The notes: generated from the sequence alone by a model not told the origin. 64,000 nt of DNA from Hanleya hanleyi (GCA_036873755.1 JAVTVY010036989.1:1-64000), one strand, 5' to 3'; numbered from the stretch's first letter, positions 9,991 through 22,560 are shown. Program-made: numbers and translations.

Positions 9991-12784
9991 TTACCAGTAT
10001 TTCCCTTAGTTGTGAATAAACTGGTATTGCTGTTGCGGCTTATGACCAGATGACTGCTACTTCCTCTTCGATTTGTTATGAATCGGAAGTTGTCCGTCTG
10101 GAATGTTTGGTTGGGAAGCCAAAAACGTCTATAGACGTGCATAAGTGACCTCCGAACCACCCGCTCTAGGACTAGAAATAGGCTTAACCTATTCTATTGA
10201 TAGCCAGAGAGACGGAATAATGCCATTAAACAACAGCGATTATGCATGCGATTACTCCTCAAAGTATCGTTGGGAACGAAATATGAAGAATAGTTCACCA
10301 CCATTGATAGGTGAGACTAGTGTCTAGGTGAAGTATCATCGCCGCATTGAACGTGGATATGGCTAATGCGTTCGCATTAGATTTAAATATCCCGTTTTGT
10401 AGATCCACCAGTAATAACAGTTCATAACTATAACTGGTTGCTAACTTGAGTACGACAGCCTGCTCAACACAAAGCTGAGAACAATGGCTACCTCCTGTCG
10501 TATAACATCTTCAATAACAGAAGATTGGTTACTAGTTAGCAGGATCAAGATCTTGACCGGAATGTATTGCCATGTGAGATATAGGCGAACTCCGGTTCCA
10601 GATCAGTGACCTTAAAGTCACACGCTAAACCATGAATGTTGTACACTGGAGGTAGATTTCTCCCAAATTATGGGAAGTAAAATCGACCTAACGAGTGCAC
10701 ACGTGTCCGTTATTGCAGACAGGTCTTAGTCCAGCTAAAACTGTCCCAACAATGGAACGTAATCCATGAATAGCGTGTAACACAGGTAATGACGACGTCT
10801 GCTTGGCTGCCGTGGACGGAGCCTCTGCCATGATTTGAAGGCGAGAGGACGTCAGTGGCTGGGGTCTTATGATATCCGGGTATATTATATCTCGTAAAGA
10901 GTATGAAATACCTCGGAAAATACACGTCGCTATGGACCCTGATCATAATCAGGCCCGAGTATAGCGTCGATGTATGACCCCACGACGTCTCATCGATGGG
11001 TTGGACAACAGATCAAACGGAATTGACGTCCAAACCGGAAATTACGCAGAAACCTGAAGTGGTATGTGCGCATAACGGAAGTGGATGTCAAAAGTTGTCG
11101 GATTTGGTTTATCTCACCAAAACCCCGAAACTTCCGCATTGACCCGAGAGGAGACCGGAACATAAACGTGATCAAATGATCTAAGTCATTGAAGATCCGT
11201 TTGTACCGAAAGTCTCCACCCATCGGGAGATTGTCACATGCGGCATCATATGCCAGACCAGTACCCGCAGGTAACCGGAAATGGCTGCCGTATATGGTTT
11301 ATGAGCCTTATATGGTTTCACCACCGGAAGTGGTGCAATAACCCGACTCAAAAACCGCGGTCCTCATAATGGACACGGAAAGGACAAATTGTTCTTACCG
11401 GAACCTAGAGAATGCCAAACTGGGACCCACAGAAACCAGAAAAGCATACCGGAAGTCGTTAAAATAGCCTCATATGGTTTAACCACGGAAAGTGGATCAA
11501 CCGGACTCAACTCCCGGTCCTCATAACGGAACCGAAAAGGATAGAATATCCTTACCGGGACCTAGAGGATGCCATACTGGGACCCACAGGGACCAGAAAA
11601 GCAGACCGGAAGTAGTTAAAAGAGCCTTATATGGTTTAACCATCAAAGGTGGATCAACCCGACTCAACTTCCGGCCCCGCTGTGACTGAAACAATACCGA
11701 GTTTCGACTAACGCCCTTGGGAATTAGGTGTGAAACCGGCATTGTTCCTGCAGAACAATAGCCTCGACCCCTTGACAGCTAATCCGACTTACAGCATGCG
11801 GATTTTGTGTACATGGGACTTGATTTCACCCGAACTTGCGCAACAAGAGCCCAATACCTTTTAATAATGAGAGATGTTACGCAAGAACGTGGAATTTAGA
11901 ACTCCTGGTGAAAACATGGATATATAGCTCTATATCCATAAGAAGCTACGTCTGCTGTGCTGTAATCAGTGATTTCATGGTAATACACGAGATCGCTGCA
12001 GCACTACTTACCAAGCCACGGACTGCCCTTGGAGCAACAAGGAGTGAAAAATTTTGGCCTTACCTGACCAAAATAATTCACCTGGTTAAGATACGGAGAT
12101 ATCCTCATAGGAACTCTCTTATATAGTATCACCCCAACAGTCCGTACGGGCCTACGTTCGATCTCACCACTCCCTCCGTGGGCCGTAGTATTGGTCCTCG
12201 TTCCCGACTGCGTCAGATCTTTTTAGAGGGCACGCTAATGGGAAATTCTAGTTCCATGGTGACATCAGTCGCTTGACCCGCATCCATTAACCATTAGTTA
12301 TCGTCTTTTTCTTTCCTGTGGAAAGAAGAAAAAGGAGTTACGAATACTTGCGTTATTATTCTAACAATTCGTAACAAACTCGTCAATGGACTATCAACCA
12401 GAGCAGGCCACCTCGCTCTCACATTAAATAAATGGGAGGGCGGATAACATATAAAATTACTCCCGTACCGGGGAAATAACACAGCCCAGACCCGTTCCTA
12501 ATTTTATACAGAAACATCAGGTTATAGTTGATACGCTATGCATCTATGGTTATATCACAAACAAAATGGCCGCAACCAGCAAAACAAACAGAGTGCAGAT
12601 CGGCTTCGTTTTGGACTTCCACAGACGCTCCAGAACTTGAGGCTATTTTAGTTATCGTTAAATATTAGCAAGAATACTTCCCAAAGAATCTTATGGCTTG
12701 TAGTCTTGTAGACGATGTTTTCACTCGTTGTTCAAGGTAAATCCTTCCGTAAAACATTGGAGCTTTGACACACGATCTTTACAG
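9991..12784 (-). other. DIRS 5' (gag/leader) region without a readable frame
   Basis: Between the terminal repeat and the reverse transcriptase no long frame survives. ACCGGAAGT-like words recur through 10960-11700, and a 160-bp tandem repeat lies at about 11302-11690. In DIRS elements this region normally holds the gag-like ORF; here it is too decayed to identify. Confidence 0.6.
11302..11690. repeat. 160-bp tandem repeat inside the DIRS leader, 2.4 copies
   Basis: Units begin near 11302, 11462 and 11622, each with AGCCTNATATGGTTT, then a GGAAGTGG-like block, CCCGACTCAA, GGTCCTCATAA, TGGGACCCACAG and CCGGAAGT. The third copy is partial. Confidence 0.8.
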
Positions 12785-12949
12785 CTGGCTGGCCAAGTAA
12801 AGAAGTGGAGATCTATTGTGATTGAGTGCTGGCGTGGGTGATTGGGCGGGAAATGAACTGTGCTATTGTTTTAATTTCTTCACTTGTTGATCCGTGTTTG
12901 CACACGAACGCATATGTCAGTAAGGTCAGTTTTACTGTGTAAAAAATAT
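12785..12949. repeat. DIRS terminal inverted repeat, high-coordinate end
   Basis: Inverse of 6626-6775 (GAGTGCTGGCGTGGGTGATT and following), continuing into CATATGTCAGTAAGGTCAG and TTTACTGTGTAAAAAATAT, which is complementary to the right half of the ICR at 6848-6895. This is the 5' end of the minus-strand element. Confidence 0.85.
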
Positions 12950-13367
12950 TCAACGTTATCATCTTATACCATGTATACAGTTATTTCACACTTTTTTCTG
13001 AAGGAGTAAAGGAAAATTATCACTACCCGGACATTTGTGATGCTCAATACCAGTACAGTACAGAGCATCAGCTATTTAGAAGTATCCATGGTTTTATTCC
13101 TTTGGACATGGCCAATCAAAATTTTGTGGTCACATCTACATAAATTGACAATTTAAATATAACTGGTTGTGCGAGAAATGAACATCAAGCTCATTGTTCA
13201 AGAGTACATGTAAATACATGTAGCTTTGGTCTTGGCATGCAAAACAACTGGGAGAAAGAGGTTATCAGTGAATGTATTCTTATACCGGGGCAAACAGTCC
13301 CAGGCAAATCTCTGCCGAGCTTCGATTCGACTGGGTTCGTGCAGATGATGTGAATCGGACTTCCATG

Positions 13368-13530
13368 GAGTGAGTGAGTGAATATGATTTAACGTCGCTT
13401 TCAACTATATTTCAGTTATATCACGACGTTGGGTCCTATTCTTTTTCACACCCGGGAACCCCACGGATGCCTCAGTTAGTGCCTCTCTTACGACAAGAAT
13501 TTGAAGTCCCGGGTTCAGGTTGGTGGAAAC
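13368..13530 (-). repeat. SINE copy with (GTGA)n 3' end
   Basis: On the plus strand it begins GAGTGAGTGAGTG, then ATTTAACGTCGCTTTCAAC, ATTTCAGTTATATCACGACG, the 'GGTCCTATTC' block and CTCTTACGACAAG (the inverted SINE core). It is therefore a minus-strand SINE with its 3' tail at the left. Its tail resembles the 3' end of the LINE at 48030-50735. Confidence 0.75.
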
Positions 13531-13705
13531 AATAAACATGTACATATGCTGTGTACTCACAGTGATAGTTATTGGATGTCATTTTGAACTGTGACTGTTG
13601 ACTAAGGCGAGCTTTGGATGGTAGATCGATTAACGACAAATCCTGTAATAAATGGCTTAGCTCATGTCTCGTCGCAAATGAACGTCCCGGTTACATATTT
13701 CTCAC

Positions 13706-13753
13706 CAACTTCGGGATGCCAGACACCAACATTGAAGGGAGTGCCAGTATCAC
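13706..13753 (-). CDS. Candidate internal exon, unidentified
   Basis: On the minus strand a pyrimidine-rich acceptor (GTATACTTTCAG) is followed by 48 nt encoding, in the open phase, DTGTPFNVGVWHPEV, and then a GTGAGA donor. Reading through the donor stays open for 13 more codons (GEKYVTGTFICDET) to a stop near 13664, so it could equally be a terminal exon. Composition is less AT-rich than the flanks and the peptide is soluble-protein-like. I do not recognise the family. Evidence is limited to splice context and open frame. Confidence 0.35.
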
Positions 13754-15259
13754 CTGAAAGTATACAACAGGCAAAATGAGATAAGACAAAATTCACAGAG
13801 ATAAAGGATATGTGATGTTTGGACAGAAAAAACTCCTCCTTTTGTCTGCGACAGTAATGAAACCAATTGGTTGAACAGCGAGAGTGAGGCTTTTGAGGCT
13901 AGCCAATCGCTGCCAACGTTTCTCATTCTGACCTTATTTCAGACCATCTGGTTTAGCTTTACCCAAACACATTCGGCTTCGTTGTATCTATGGAAAACAT
14001 GGCATGATTATCCAATCGAATCCTTCATTGCGTTTAGCTAAAACACACACATCATAGCCCAAAAGTGCAGGAATTGACTTTTGAAATGAGACCCTGAACG
14101 GGATTTCGGTGGGATTGAAAATGGTCAAAAGAACGGTGAATTCTTAGCCAAATTTCCCTAATTCCATCACAAAGAAGGCATGAATTCCTCAGTCTCCAGG
14201 ACATGTAATTTTTGAAAGAAGACAGGTGGAGAAATAAAGTACAGGTGTCCAGTGACAGGTAGACAATAATTTCTTTTTCTTTCTTTTTTTTTTGGTGTTC
14301 ATACTACATGTACATGTATATCTCTGATGAAATTCATTTAAAACTGCTACTAATTAAATGCATGGAAACAAGGTGTCATTAATTTATTGGTAGCTTGCAA
14401 CATGTAGCTTTGTCATTAATATTGAATTACATGTACTTGACAAGTTCAACGATCGCATGTTCAGCTAGGTTACAGGTAAACTTCTTGGTCACCCGTCTCG
14501 TGTGACAGGTAAACTATTTTGACTATTTCTACCCCTGACATTGGCTAGTCTCTCTTACTCAGGTCTTTAAATTTTACCCACAATATGGCGTTAAAGGCTG
14601 TGTGAAATTAGATTGCTTTGTCGGGTTTTTTCTCTCCAGTTGTCACTAAAGTGATAAACAAGGACACCTTATGTATTTATAACAGTTGGTCTTTAATTCA
14701 ACCACAGAATATGGAGCAAGAAAAAAAAAGTAATAAACTGCCTCAGTACCTCTTAACAAAAGTCATGCCAATTTCATGCTTATTTTTTCTGAATTCAATA
14801 AAGTTGATAACAAAAGAAGTTGTAGGTGTGAACCACAACTGAACATCAAAGAGTACAGTGGTGTCCTCTGGCTACATGTACACTACAGATTTGTGTTCAA
14901 CCAAGTTTAAATACAACAAAGTTCATCAGTTACATTCTTGCTATGGATGTTGTTATATAGGTATACCTTCCCTCTCCCCCCCCCCGTCATTTACACAGGC
15001 CTTTAGATAACCCCATTGGAAACAAACCCAACTTAAAAACCTTCCCTGATATGGGTTCTTGCTTTTCATGAAAGTTCACTTGAATCTGAAATCACTCTCG
15101 AGTTCAAGTGTGGTCGGACCTCCCTTGAAAACTGCTCTTGAAATACGAAGCTGCGCATCAAAAAACCCCTCGGCTCTGGGTACATTCATAATGTATTCAA
15201 TTTGAACCAAGATGTCAGGAACACCAAGCAGTCAAGTCACAAATATACAGATTATCAAA

Positions 15260-16200
15260 AATTTTGCAATTAGAAATGACCCCTAAGATTTCCGTCCAAT
15301 CAGAGAAACCGTTATTCATTACATAAATTTCTTGATGCATCAATGATGTATACCAAATTTTACATCGAGCATTTGAACGGTATCAGAGATAGAGATCATT
15401 AATGATTTCGCATAAATTAAAGATGGCCACCCTTCCTTCCCGCCACTCAGAGGAACTGATGTGGTTATTCATTGAAATTTCTCTTGATACATTGATGCTG
15501 TATACCAAGTTTCGTATAGAACACTGAAATGGTATCAGAGATATACATCATTAAAGATTTTGCATAAATTAAAGATGGCCACCAAGCTTTCCGCCCAATC
15601 AGAGAAACCAGAACTGTCATTTGTCGGAAGTCTCTTGATGCATCGATGATGTATACCAAATTTTACATCGTGCACTTGAACGGTATCAGAGAACGAGATC
15701 ATTAATGATTTTGCATAAATTAAAGATGGCCGACCATCCTTCTCCCCACTCAGAGGAACTGATGTGGTTATTCATTGCAAGTCAGTTGATACATCGATGC
15801 TGTATACCAAGTTTGGTATAGAACACTTAAATTGGATCAGAGATATATATCATTAACGTTTTTGCATAAATTAAAGATGGCCGCCAAAGTTTTCGGTCAA
15901 TCAGGTCCCGATTCAAAGTATCTGGATGTATCGATGATGTATACCAACTTTCATATAAAACAACTGAATGGTAACAGAGATATGTATCATTATCGATTTC
16001 GCATAAATTAAAGATGGCCTCCAGGATTTCCAGCTAATCAGAAAAGCCGGTTTGGTAATTTATTGAAAGTTGCTTGATGTATCGATGATGTATACCAACT
16101 TTCGTATTGAACAGTTGAATGGTTTCCGAGATATGGATCATTATCCATTTCGCATAAAATTAAAGATGGCCGCCAAGGTTTTCACCCAATCAGGTCCCAA
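15260..16200. repeat. 151-bp satellite, about 6 copies
   Basis: AAAGATGGCC recurs at about 15419, 15571, 15722, 15873, 16010 and 16162, giving steps of 152, 151, 151, 137 and 152 bp. Each unit has CCAATCAG, TTGATG.ATCGATG, GTATACCAA.TTT and GAGAT...ATCATTA blocks. Copies are 75-90% alike. A GACG-rich tract and hairpin follow directly. Confidence 0.85.
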
Positions 16201-16261
16201 TTAAATAGGCTTCTGGTCCTTGACTAGGTAAATAAGCATACCAAATTTGGAATTCTTCAGT

Positions 16262-16372
16262 GGAACCGTTCTCCGGCTATCTCGCTCACGTACAGACGTA
16301 CGGACGTACGGACAGACGGACGTACAAGACGACGACAATACCCCATGGCCAAAATTGGCCGAGGGGTAATAA
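16262..16372. repeat. GGAC/GACG tract and terminal hairpin closing the 151-bp satellite
   Basis: After the last unit comes CGTACAGACGTACGGACG, then GGACAGACGGACG, followed by a perfect nested hairpin at 16339-16368 (TACCCC ... GGCCAA AA TTGGCC ... GGGGTA) and TAATAAAA. The same order (satellite-like unit, GGAC tract, hairpin, TAAT) occurs at 27200-27285 and 30845-30918. Confidence 0.8.
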
Positions 16373-17102
16373 AAAACATAAAACAATAAAAATACTTGAA
16401 ATGACCACTATGAAAGGAGATGGTGTTGAAAAATAAGTTTGTTTTTTTTTCCATGTGCCCATGCGTCATAAATGTACGTATGGGCATCGCTCTTCATCCA
16501 AAAATGACATGGCATGTCTATTCGACACCTGGAATTCTACTGCGCATCAAGTATTCTGAGCATATACTTCATTCTGCGGGGTACTATTTATTACCAAACC
16601 ATACAAAAGAGTTCCAAAAAGGCCACTTCAAACATCCCTTAGCCAAGTGCAACCAAAAAAGTTTGAGATTTTTTTTGAAATGCACTTGGTCAAGTGCAAA
16701 AATCACACTCGATAAAGCCAGGTCAAGTGAGGTTTCAGGAAATCGACCCCAGAAGTTTTGAGATGGTGGAAACAGTGGAACTCTTCATATACGAAGGGAC
16801 AAATAGCTGTCGCACCATGCTCACGTGACCTATTGTAGGTCCAGACTGCTCAGGAAATGACGGAAAAAAACTTCCCCGTTGTTCATAATTAATGAAACTA
16901 GTACGCTAAACTAAGTTATAAATGATGAGAATACTGGTCCACAGAGTTGAAACCAGTTTAACGTTCAAGATCCTACATTTTGATATCTGTGACTGGCATT
17001 CTGGCCCCACCAGAATCTCCCAAGCAATTCCAATTTCTTTGGAACTGCAGTGTAACTCAAAATGCATATTCTCAAGATTGTGTCCTGCCACATATGTACA
17101 TG

Positions 17103-17178
17103 TAGGCACCGTCGTGATATGACTGAAACATAGTTGAAAACGACGTTAAATCCTACTTACGTAAGGCTCTGACTCACC
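17103..17178 (+). repeat. SINE 3' tail fragment
   Basis: CGTGATATGACTGAAACATA, then GTTGAAAACGACGTTAAATC, is the complement of the tail at 13380-13425, so this is a plus-strand SINE fragment. Only the tail region is present. Confidence 0.6.
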
Positions 17179-17915
17179 CATGACACTTAATGGATTAGGA
17201 TTTCCCTGAACATACCTCAACACTGGAATATTGTAAATGGTAGAATTTAAGTTTTTTACTTTTTTCTTCTACATGTAGATTTGCTCTCTATTTTGAGCGC
17301 ATCCCTAATTTGGGCACAGCATTTAACGCCGCAATATGGGTGCAATTTAAAGGCCTGATACATCAAGATCAATTAGCTGATCTCTGAATTGTATTCACGC
17401 ATCTATAACAACTATTATTTATAACATACGTACTGTTTCCGATTTTGACATAATCAATACGTTCGACATTTTTACATTATCAATTTCAAATTGATTTCTG
17501 TTCACTTGATAAAGGTTCCGGCAAGAGAGTTGAAAGCTTGCACATTAAATCGCATTTATGCAGAAAAGCTCCGAGTTTGTAAATTTTAATCATATCGCGA
17601 TAAAGGAAAATTCATTAGACATGCATTTTAACCCAGGTTATGCTGTCAACTCTGTGTATACACGAAGCTAGACTGTCATCATGGTCATGTTCCCAGCGTC
17701 GACTCCGGATATATACATGTACGTTCCGAGAAACCATAGGACAATTCGTCTTTCGACACAATTTGGAGCCACATGTGGAAAAATCAAACCAGACACCACC
17801 GACTCCAACTAAAACATATTATTTCATTAAATATTTCACGTGAGTTCGGGGTTTATTACTGAAAAAGACACTTGGTTATGTGAAGATCGTCTACAAATGT
17901 AAAACAGAGCGTCAT

Positions 17916-18185
17916 TTATTCAGAAAAGTTCGTTAAAACATGTAAAAACACACATTGTTTGCATCCTTCAACATCGAAATCCAGGCAGACACTCTCCACG
18001 TTCAAGATATCGAATTGAAGGGCAACAACTCTGCTTTCATTTGCACACAAGCTGTCTGTGTCATGTAGTAGATATGCATCGATGTTATTGGGTAAAATGG
18101 TCATGTGTTTTGAATCTTTTTCATTCCCCGCAAAAATTCTGATCACCTGATGTAACCCGACTTCCTGATTGGTCAAACTGTTCAT
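17916..18185 (-). CDS. Unidentified 89-codon open frame next to Kolobok-like element
   Basis: The minus-strand frame runs from the TTAA edge of the 18189-21476 element to a stop at 17916. Residues such as VIRIFAGNEKD, NNIDAYLLHDTDSL and ESVCLDFDVEGCKQC give a soluble, acidic composition unlike the AT-driven frames nearby. It may be the tail of a gene or an older element cut by the insertion. No family recognised; a chance frame is possible. Confidence 0.25.
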   Translation of the reverse strand: MNSLTNQEVGLHQVIRIFAGNEKDSKHMTILPNNIDAYLLHDTDSLCANESRVVALQFDILNVESVCLDFDVEGCKQCVFLHVLTNFSE

Positions 18186-18188
18186 TAA

Positions 18189-21100
18189 AGGGGAATGTTA
18201 TCACAATTTTTGAAAGGCTAAAACCAATAAAAAGCAGTTCCCTGTGGCCTGCTTTATTTTCCTACGAAGTAGGCTACAGATCGCAAATTGTCCGGTAATG
18301 AGTGAGTCAGTCAGTCAGTCCATCCGAATCCTTTCGTCGGCAAAATAAGGAGAACCATTGACATTAGAACCTTGATTTTTGGCATGAACGTGCATTAGGG
18401 CATTGTTACCAGCAAGTTCTGATCTGAAATAATTCTGATTAAAATTAGATTGATAATTAACACTTTCGTATATTGTTATATATATATAGCTGTAGCCTGT
18501 AAAGTGTATCCTGTTTCACATCCAAACATGTCATCATTGCCAAGAAAACTGTGGTCCGTTTTGCTCCAGCGTTTTATCGCATTTAATGAGTAGGCCTATC
18601 AGTTACTCTCCGGCTAAAGATACCCTACTGCATATACCCTCAAAAATTCAGCACTGTTTGCACAACGAAGCTGAGGTGGTTTAACGTTTATCATAAAGAA
18701 AATCACCGATCATCTGCCATAGAATATAATGTGAAACAAGGAAACCGGAATAGTACATTCATCAGATTGCCGATACCCAAAATGTGTTGTCTCATATATC
18801 TAGATAACAACGTGATGTAGAGACGCTATTTATTCGTCTTTGTACCGGCTATGCTCAGGAGAATCACATAGAATCATTATTATCTTGTGAATAGAAGGTG
18901 TTGGTCTCGAGTTGAATTACCGTAAACTACATAAATGCTACCTTTCTATACTATAGTACTATATATAAAAATTTGGTGTATTGTTGGGAAAATAATGTGA
19001 TTTAAAAAGTTGTTTTGATCCTGGACAAGGGCATTAAAAACCACTAAAGAGATGTAGATGTATTTTCACACGTAAAGCTTGAAATCTAGTGAACCTATAT
19101 TATTCAATCTGTTTCCTTTAAAAAAAAAATGTAAAATTAAATCGGTGATCGTTATTTATTTTGGAATGAAGGCGCATTAGGAGACTGTTACCAAGTTCTG
19201 AGCTGACCTATTTTTGATGGAAATTTCTGGTGATTTTTGATGAAAATCAGTGGCGATTCTGACTTGGGCGGTGCCCATCTTAATATAGGCAGGATTTCAC
19301 TGGGGGTGGGGATTTCCAAGAGTTCAGTTCGCGTTCGAGTCCTAATGCCTACTGTACTTCGTAGGTCCTGTGACGTTAGTCACACTGCTCATGTTTTAGA
19401 ATTATTTTCAAAATTTCAGCGATGATGCAATATCCTGAAATACGGCTCCAAAGTGCCTGATTTTTACCCCCAGTAAATCCGCCCGGCGATTACCCTGTGA
19501 CGTCACACAGTGAAGCAGCCAGAGTCAAACATGGCGGATAACACAGACAGCGGTACAAGCTCTGACACAGATTCCGATTTCAGCGTTAACCACGTTGAAG
19601 ACTGTGATGTTGGAGATTATACAGGTCTTGGAACTGAATAGAATGTAGAGGCAGTAAGCGATCATGAAACTAAAGGAGAAGGAGAATCTATCGAGTCATA
19701 TAGATTTGAGCCATATGTACAAGCGAATCTGGGGTCAAACTGCATGGGTCGTCCTGATGTCAGGCCTGTTTCAAGCCTGTGGCAGGCCGTGTCAGGCTGT
19801 GGCAGGCCGGTTTAAATACACTGATTACATGCTTTATACACGAAATTACAACTATCTGTGGATCTTACAATAATATTTATACATTTCTGCTTTTATCTGG
19901 CATTTTTTAGGCATAAATCAGTTATTATAATGCACAGGATCGTAAATTTACTCTTCCGTGCTAAAACAACTTCTAAATAATATAGCAAACAGGAAACTAG
20001 GCCGGCTTGGCTTATTGTGGATGTCACTATAATATATATATTCATTTAGAATCTACAGTTAATTTGTTATTGTAAGAGCATACTATGCAGTTATTTACGC
20101 CTTTATTTTTATATGTGTGTGTTTATTGACATTGTATGGTTCATTATTTTTCAATTCTTATGGGACGGACAGATTGTTATACTGTGGCAGGCCGGCTTAT
20201 TTACATTGCTTACGTGCTTAATTTTATTATGTGTTTGTCAATTATAATATTGTTAGCGATTTGATGTTAAAACGAGAGCTAATCCATACCTGTGGATAAG
20301 TTCTCTCAAATGAAAACAAAGTTTAAATTCCAAAGGAAGCTATTTGATGTTGAAACAATAACTAACTCACCTGTGGAGAAGCCCAGTTTATTTCTTTTGG
20401 ACACCCTGTTGCTGAACGCGCGACGTTGAACCTTAATTCTCTCACTCTCCCTCTTGGACACCCTCACATAAAAAATTGTTTGCTTCACACCTTTCTGTTA
20501 GTTTCAGTTACTCTTCCGGGTGATCAATTTCAATTTATTGTATCAAAAAAAAAAATAGAATGTATGTGCTCACATGGAGATACAAAAAGACACCAAATAA
20601 TCAGGATAAGCTGGTGCCAGAAGTGAATTTCCTTATACGGGAATAAATTGATTAAAAGTACATTGATTATTACAGTTCAGTTATTAGATGTAGGATTCAG
20701 GATTGGCTGTTCGATCACTCCGTGGGACTGATGCAAAATTTCAAGAGTGGAAGATTAAATCTTCGGTAGAGGAGACGATGGAAGCGGCGTGGGCCCAAAC
20801 ATCCAGGGAGATTTACAGTGCTTGTCTCCGGGAACGGTTTGTCGCTTGCCGAGTCCACGAGGTCGGTCGTCCCTGTATAACTCACGCACTCCGGCAGACT
20901 GAGGGGTTGTCTATTTTCTCTTTCTGATAATTAAAGATTTATTTGTCTTGATCTTGGAAATAGCTTCTTTCAGTATAGGGGGATATCCACACATTCTTGC
21001 CATCTCTGTTGTTGCATAGCTGTCGTCAGTCTAGTGAGCGAAATAAATGCGAGACCATTTCGTTGGCTTTCCCCACGTGTTTTGCACAAATTTCGTCGAA

Positions 21101-21476
21101 TTTCTCCCCGATTTTTTCCCCGTTTGGCCACGAGTGCAACTTGAATCCATCTCCATTCGTGTTGCTACACCCTCCAACAACAACCGACGAGGTATGATGC
21201 CTCCAAAGTACGAGAATACAGTCGAAAAATCGGAAAATATTGGAGCAGATTTTACTTGTTTACGTATGCTAATGCTAATGCTATGGCGGACTGGTTCACT
21301 CTGTGACGTCATGGGTCAAAGGTCACCGCTTTGACAGGCTCGTGGTAGGAACGCGTTTAAATCGCCAAATTTACCGTTTTGAAGTTCGGAGATCGGGGGG
21401 AAAACTATATAGTCGATTTCTTATAGTATCAAGGTATATATTAACGTTTACATAGGTCCGGCGATAACATTCCCCT
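18189..21476. mobile_element. Kolobok/T2-like DNA transposon, 3.3 kb, decayed
   Basis: The ends are AGGGGAATGTTATC (18189) and its complement (21463-21476), each flanked by TTAA (18185-18188, 21477-21480). TTAAAGGRR ends are the consensus I know for the T2/Kolobok group. A degraded reading frame starts at 19531. The distal part contains CTGTGACGTCATGGGTCAAA. The element is too diverged to show a transposase core. Confidence 0.65.
19531..19815 (+). pseudogene. First-exon-like ORF inside the Kolobok-like element, one in-frame stop
   Basis: ATGGCGGATAAC in good context (AAACATGG) opens a frame rich in Ser, Asp and Glu (MADNTDSGTSSDTDSDFS, then EDCDVGDYTG). A single TAG (19639-19641) interrupts it, and the same frame continues through ESIESYRFEPYVQANL to a TAA at 19813. 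The acidic leader followed by a YxFEPY motif resembles the N-terminus of transposon-borne proteins related to the P2X7 intracellular-domain family; that link is from memory. The cysteine-rich core expected afterwards is not visible here. Confidence 0.45.
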
Positions 21477-22283
21477 TTAACATAAAATATCATTGAGTAC
21501 GCATGCGCCGTGGCCGGATTCGACAGAGTCAGAATGGCGTTTGGTTTCGGTGGGCGAAGTCACACGTCACATGAACAACAGGATTTTTACCGATTTATGT
21601 GGAATGTTTAATAAATTTTCAATATTCGTTATGCTACGAGTAATCAGGAATACATACCGTGACATCTACATACGTGTATAAGAATTTAGACGAGTGATTA
21701 AGTCAAGATGAAGCAAAACAGACTATACATCGGTGGTACATGTATTCTGAGCGTGATAACATTTCTTACGCGAGTTTTTCGGTACACTAGTATTTTTGCC
21801 GAATTGCGATTCCAAAATATTTCTGAAGCTGTAAAATGCCAAATATGTTCTGAATGTATGTTCAGGGTTTCAAATTGATGTATCATGCATCAAATACCGC
21901 CCACTATTTCAATTTATTTATCAATTCCAACGATTAGACAGTCGCCGTTTTTGAGCCCATTTTGAACAGTTCAACTCGGCTTGACAGCCTGACACTCAGA
22001 CTTCGACCAGCGTATAACTGTCAGACAGCACTAGGGTTAATACTGCTACCTCAACTAGCCATCAGATTCCTACCTCCCCACTCTCAGGGAATTGAGGAAT
22101 TCGGGAACAGTTGTCCAATTCTGGAACAGTTGCAACAGAAACATAGCCAATTTCAGCAATGTTCCAGAATTTGGCAACCTGCGATCTGATTTCCAAAACA
22201 TGGGTGACATCAAGCCGGCTGTTACATTTTAGCTAGACTTTTAAAAGAGTGAATATCAACAAGCTCAATTGCCTATTTTTCAG

Positions 22284-22560
22284 GCCAAGATTCTGAAACT
22301 GCTGTCCCAGGAATGGGTCAATGGAATTAAATGCAGACCAATGTCCTGGAAACTACTGTCCAAGGATTAGGTCAATAGAATTACATGTACATGCAGGCCA
22401 ATGCACAGAAACTACTATCCAAGGATTGAATCAATAGATATGCATATCAATGTCCAGAAACTACTGTACTGATTATGTCAATAAACTTAAATGCAGGCCA
22501 GTGCATTGGAAACTACTGTCCAAGGATTAGGTCAAAGACTTAAAGACATAATCAGCCTCA
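22284..22560. repeat. 60-bp degenerate tandem repeat, about 4-5 copies
   Basis: Units contain CAGGCCAATG, CAGAAACTACTGTCCAAGGA and TTAGGTCAATAGAATTAA with indels. No coding meaning. Confidence 0.8.

Larger units (their letters stand above)
6580..12949 (-). mobile_element. DIRS-type (tyrosine recombinase) retrotransposon, near full length, decayed
   Basis: DIRS elements replicate through an RNA and a circular DNA that is inserted by a tyrosine recombinase rather than an integrase. Read on the minus strand this copy has, in order, a long 5' region with tandem repeats, reverse transcriptase, RNase H, a conserved DIRS linker domain and tyrosine recombinase. It carries inverted terminal repeats of about 165 bp plus an internal sequence complementary to the joined ends (ICR). 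All frames contain stops or frameshifts, so it is inactive in coding capacity. No target-site duplication is seen at the ends, as expected for the class. Confidence 0.9.
14560..17357. mobile_element. Possible 2.8-kb element with 45-bp inverted ends
   Basis: The left end (from 14560) CAGGTCTTTAAATTT, then CCCACAATATGGCGTTAAA, is mirrored at the right end (17312-17357) as CAGGCCTTTAAATTG / CCCATATTGCGGCGTTAAA, about 80% identical over 45 bp. CAGG ends suggest hAT, but no target duplication is evident and the arms could be two independent insertions. The 151-bp satellite lies inside. Confidence 0.4.

Noticed and set aside
19320..19350. GCGTTCGAGTCCTAATGCC, B-box-like
   Set aside because: No A-box, acceptor stem or anticodon arm could be drawn; not a tRNA gene.
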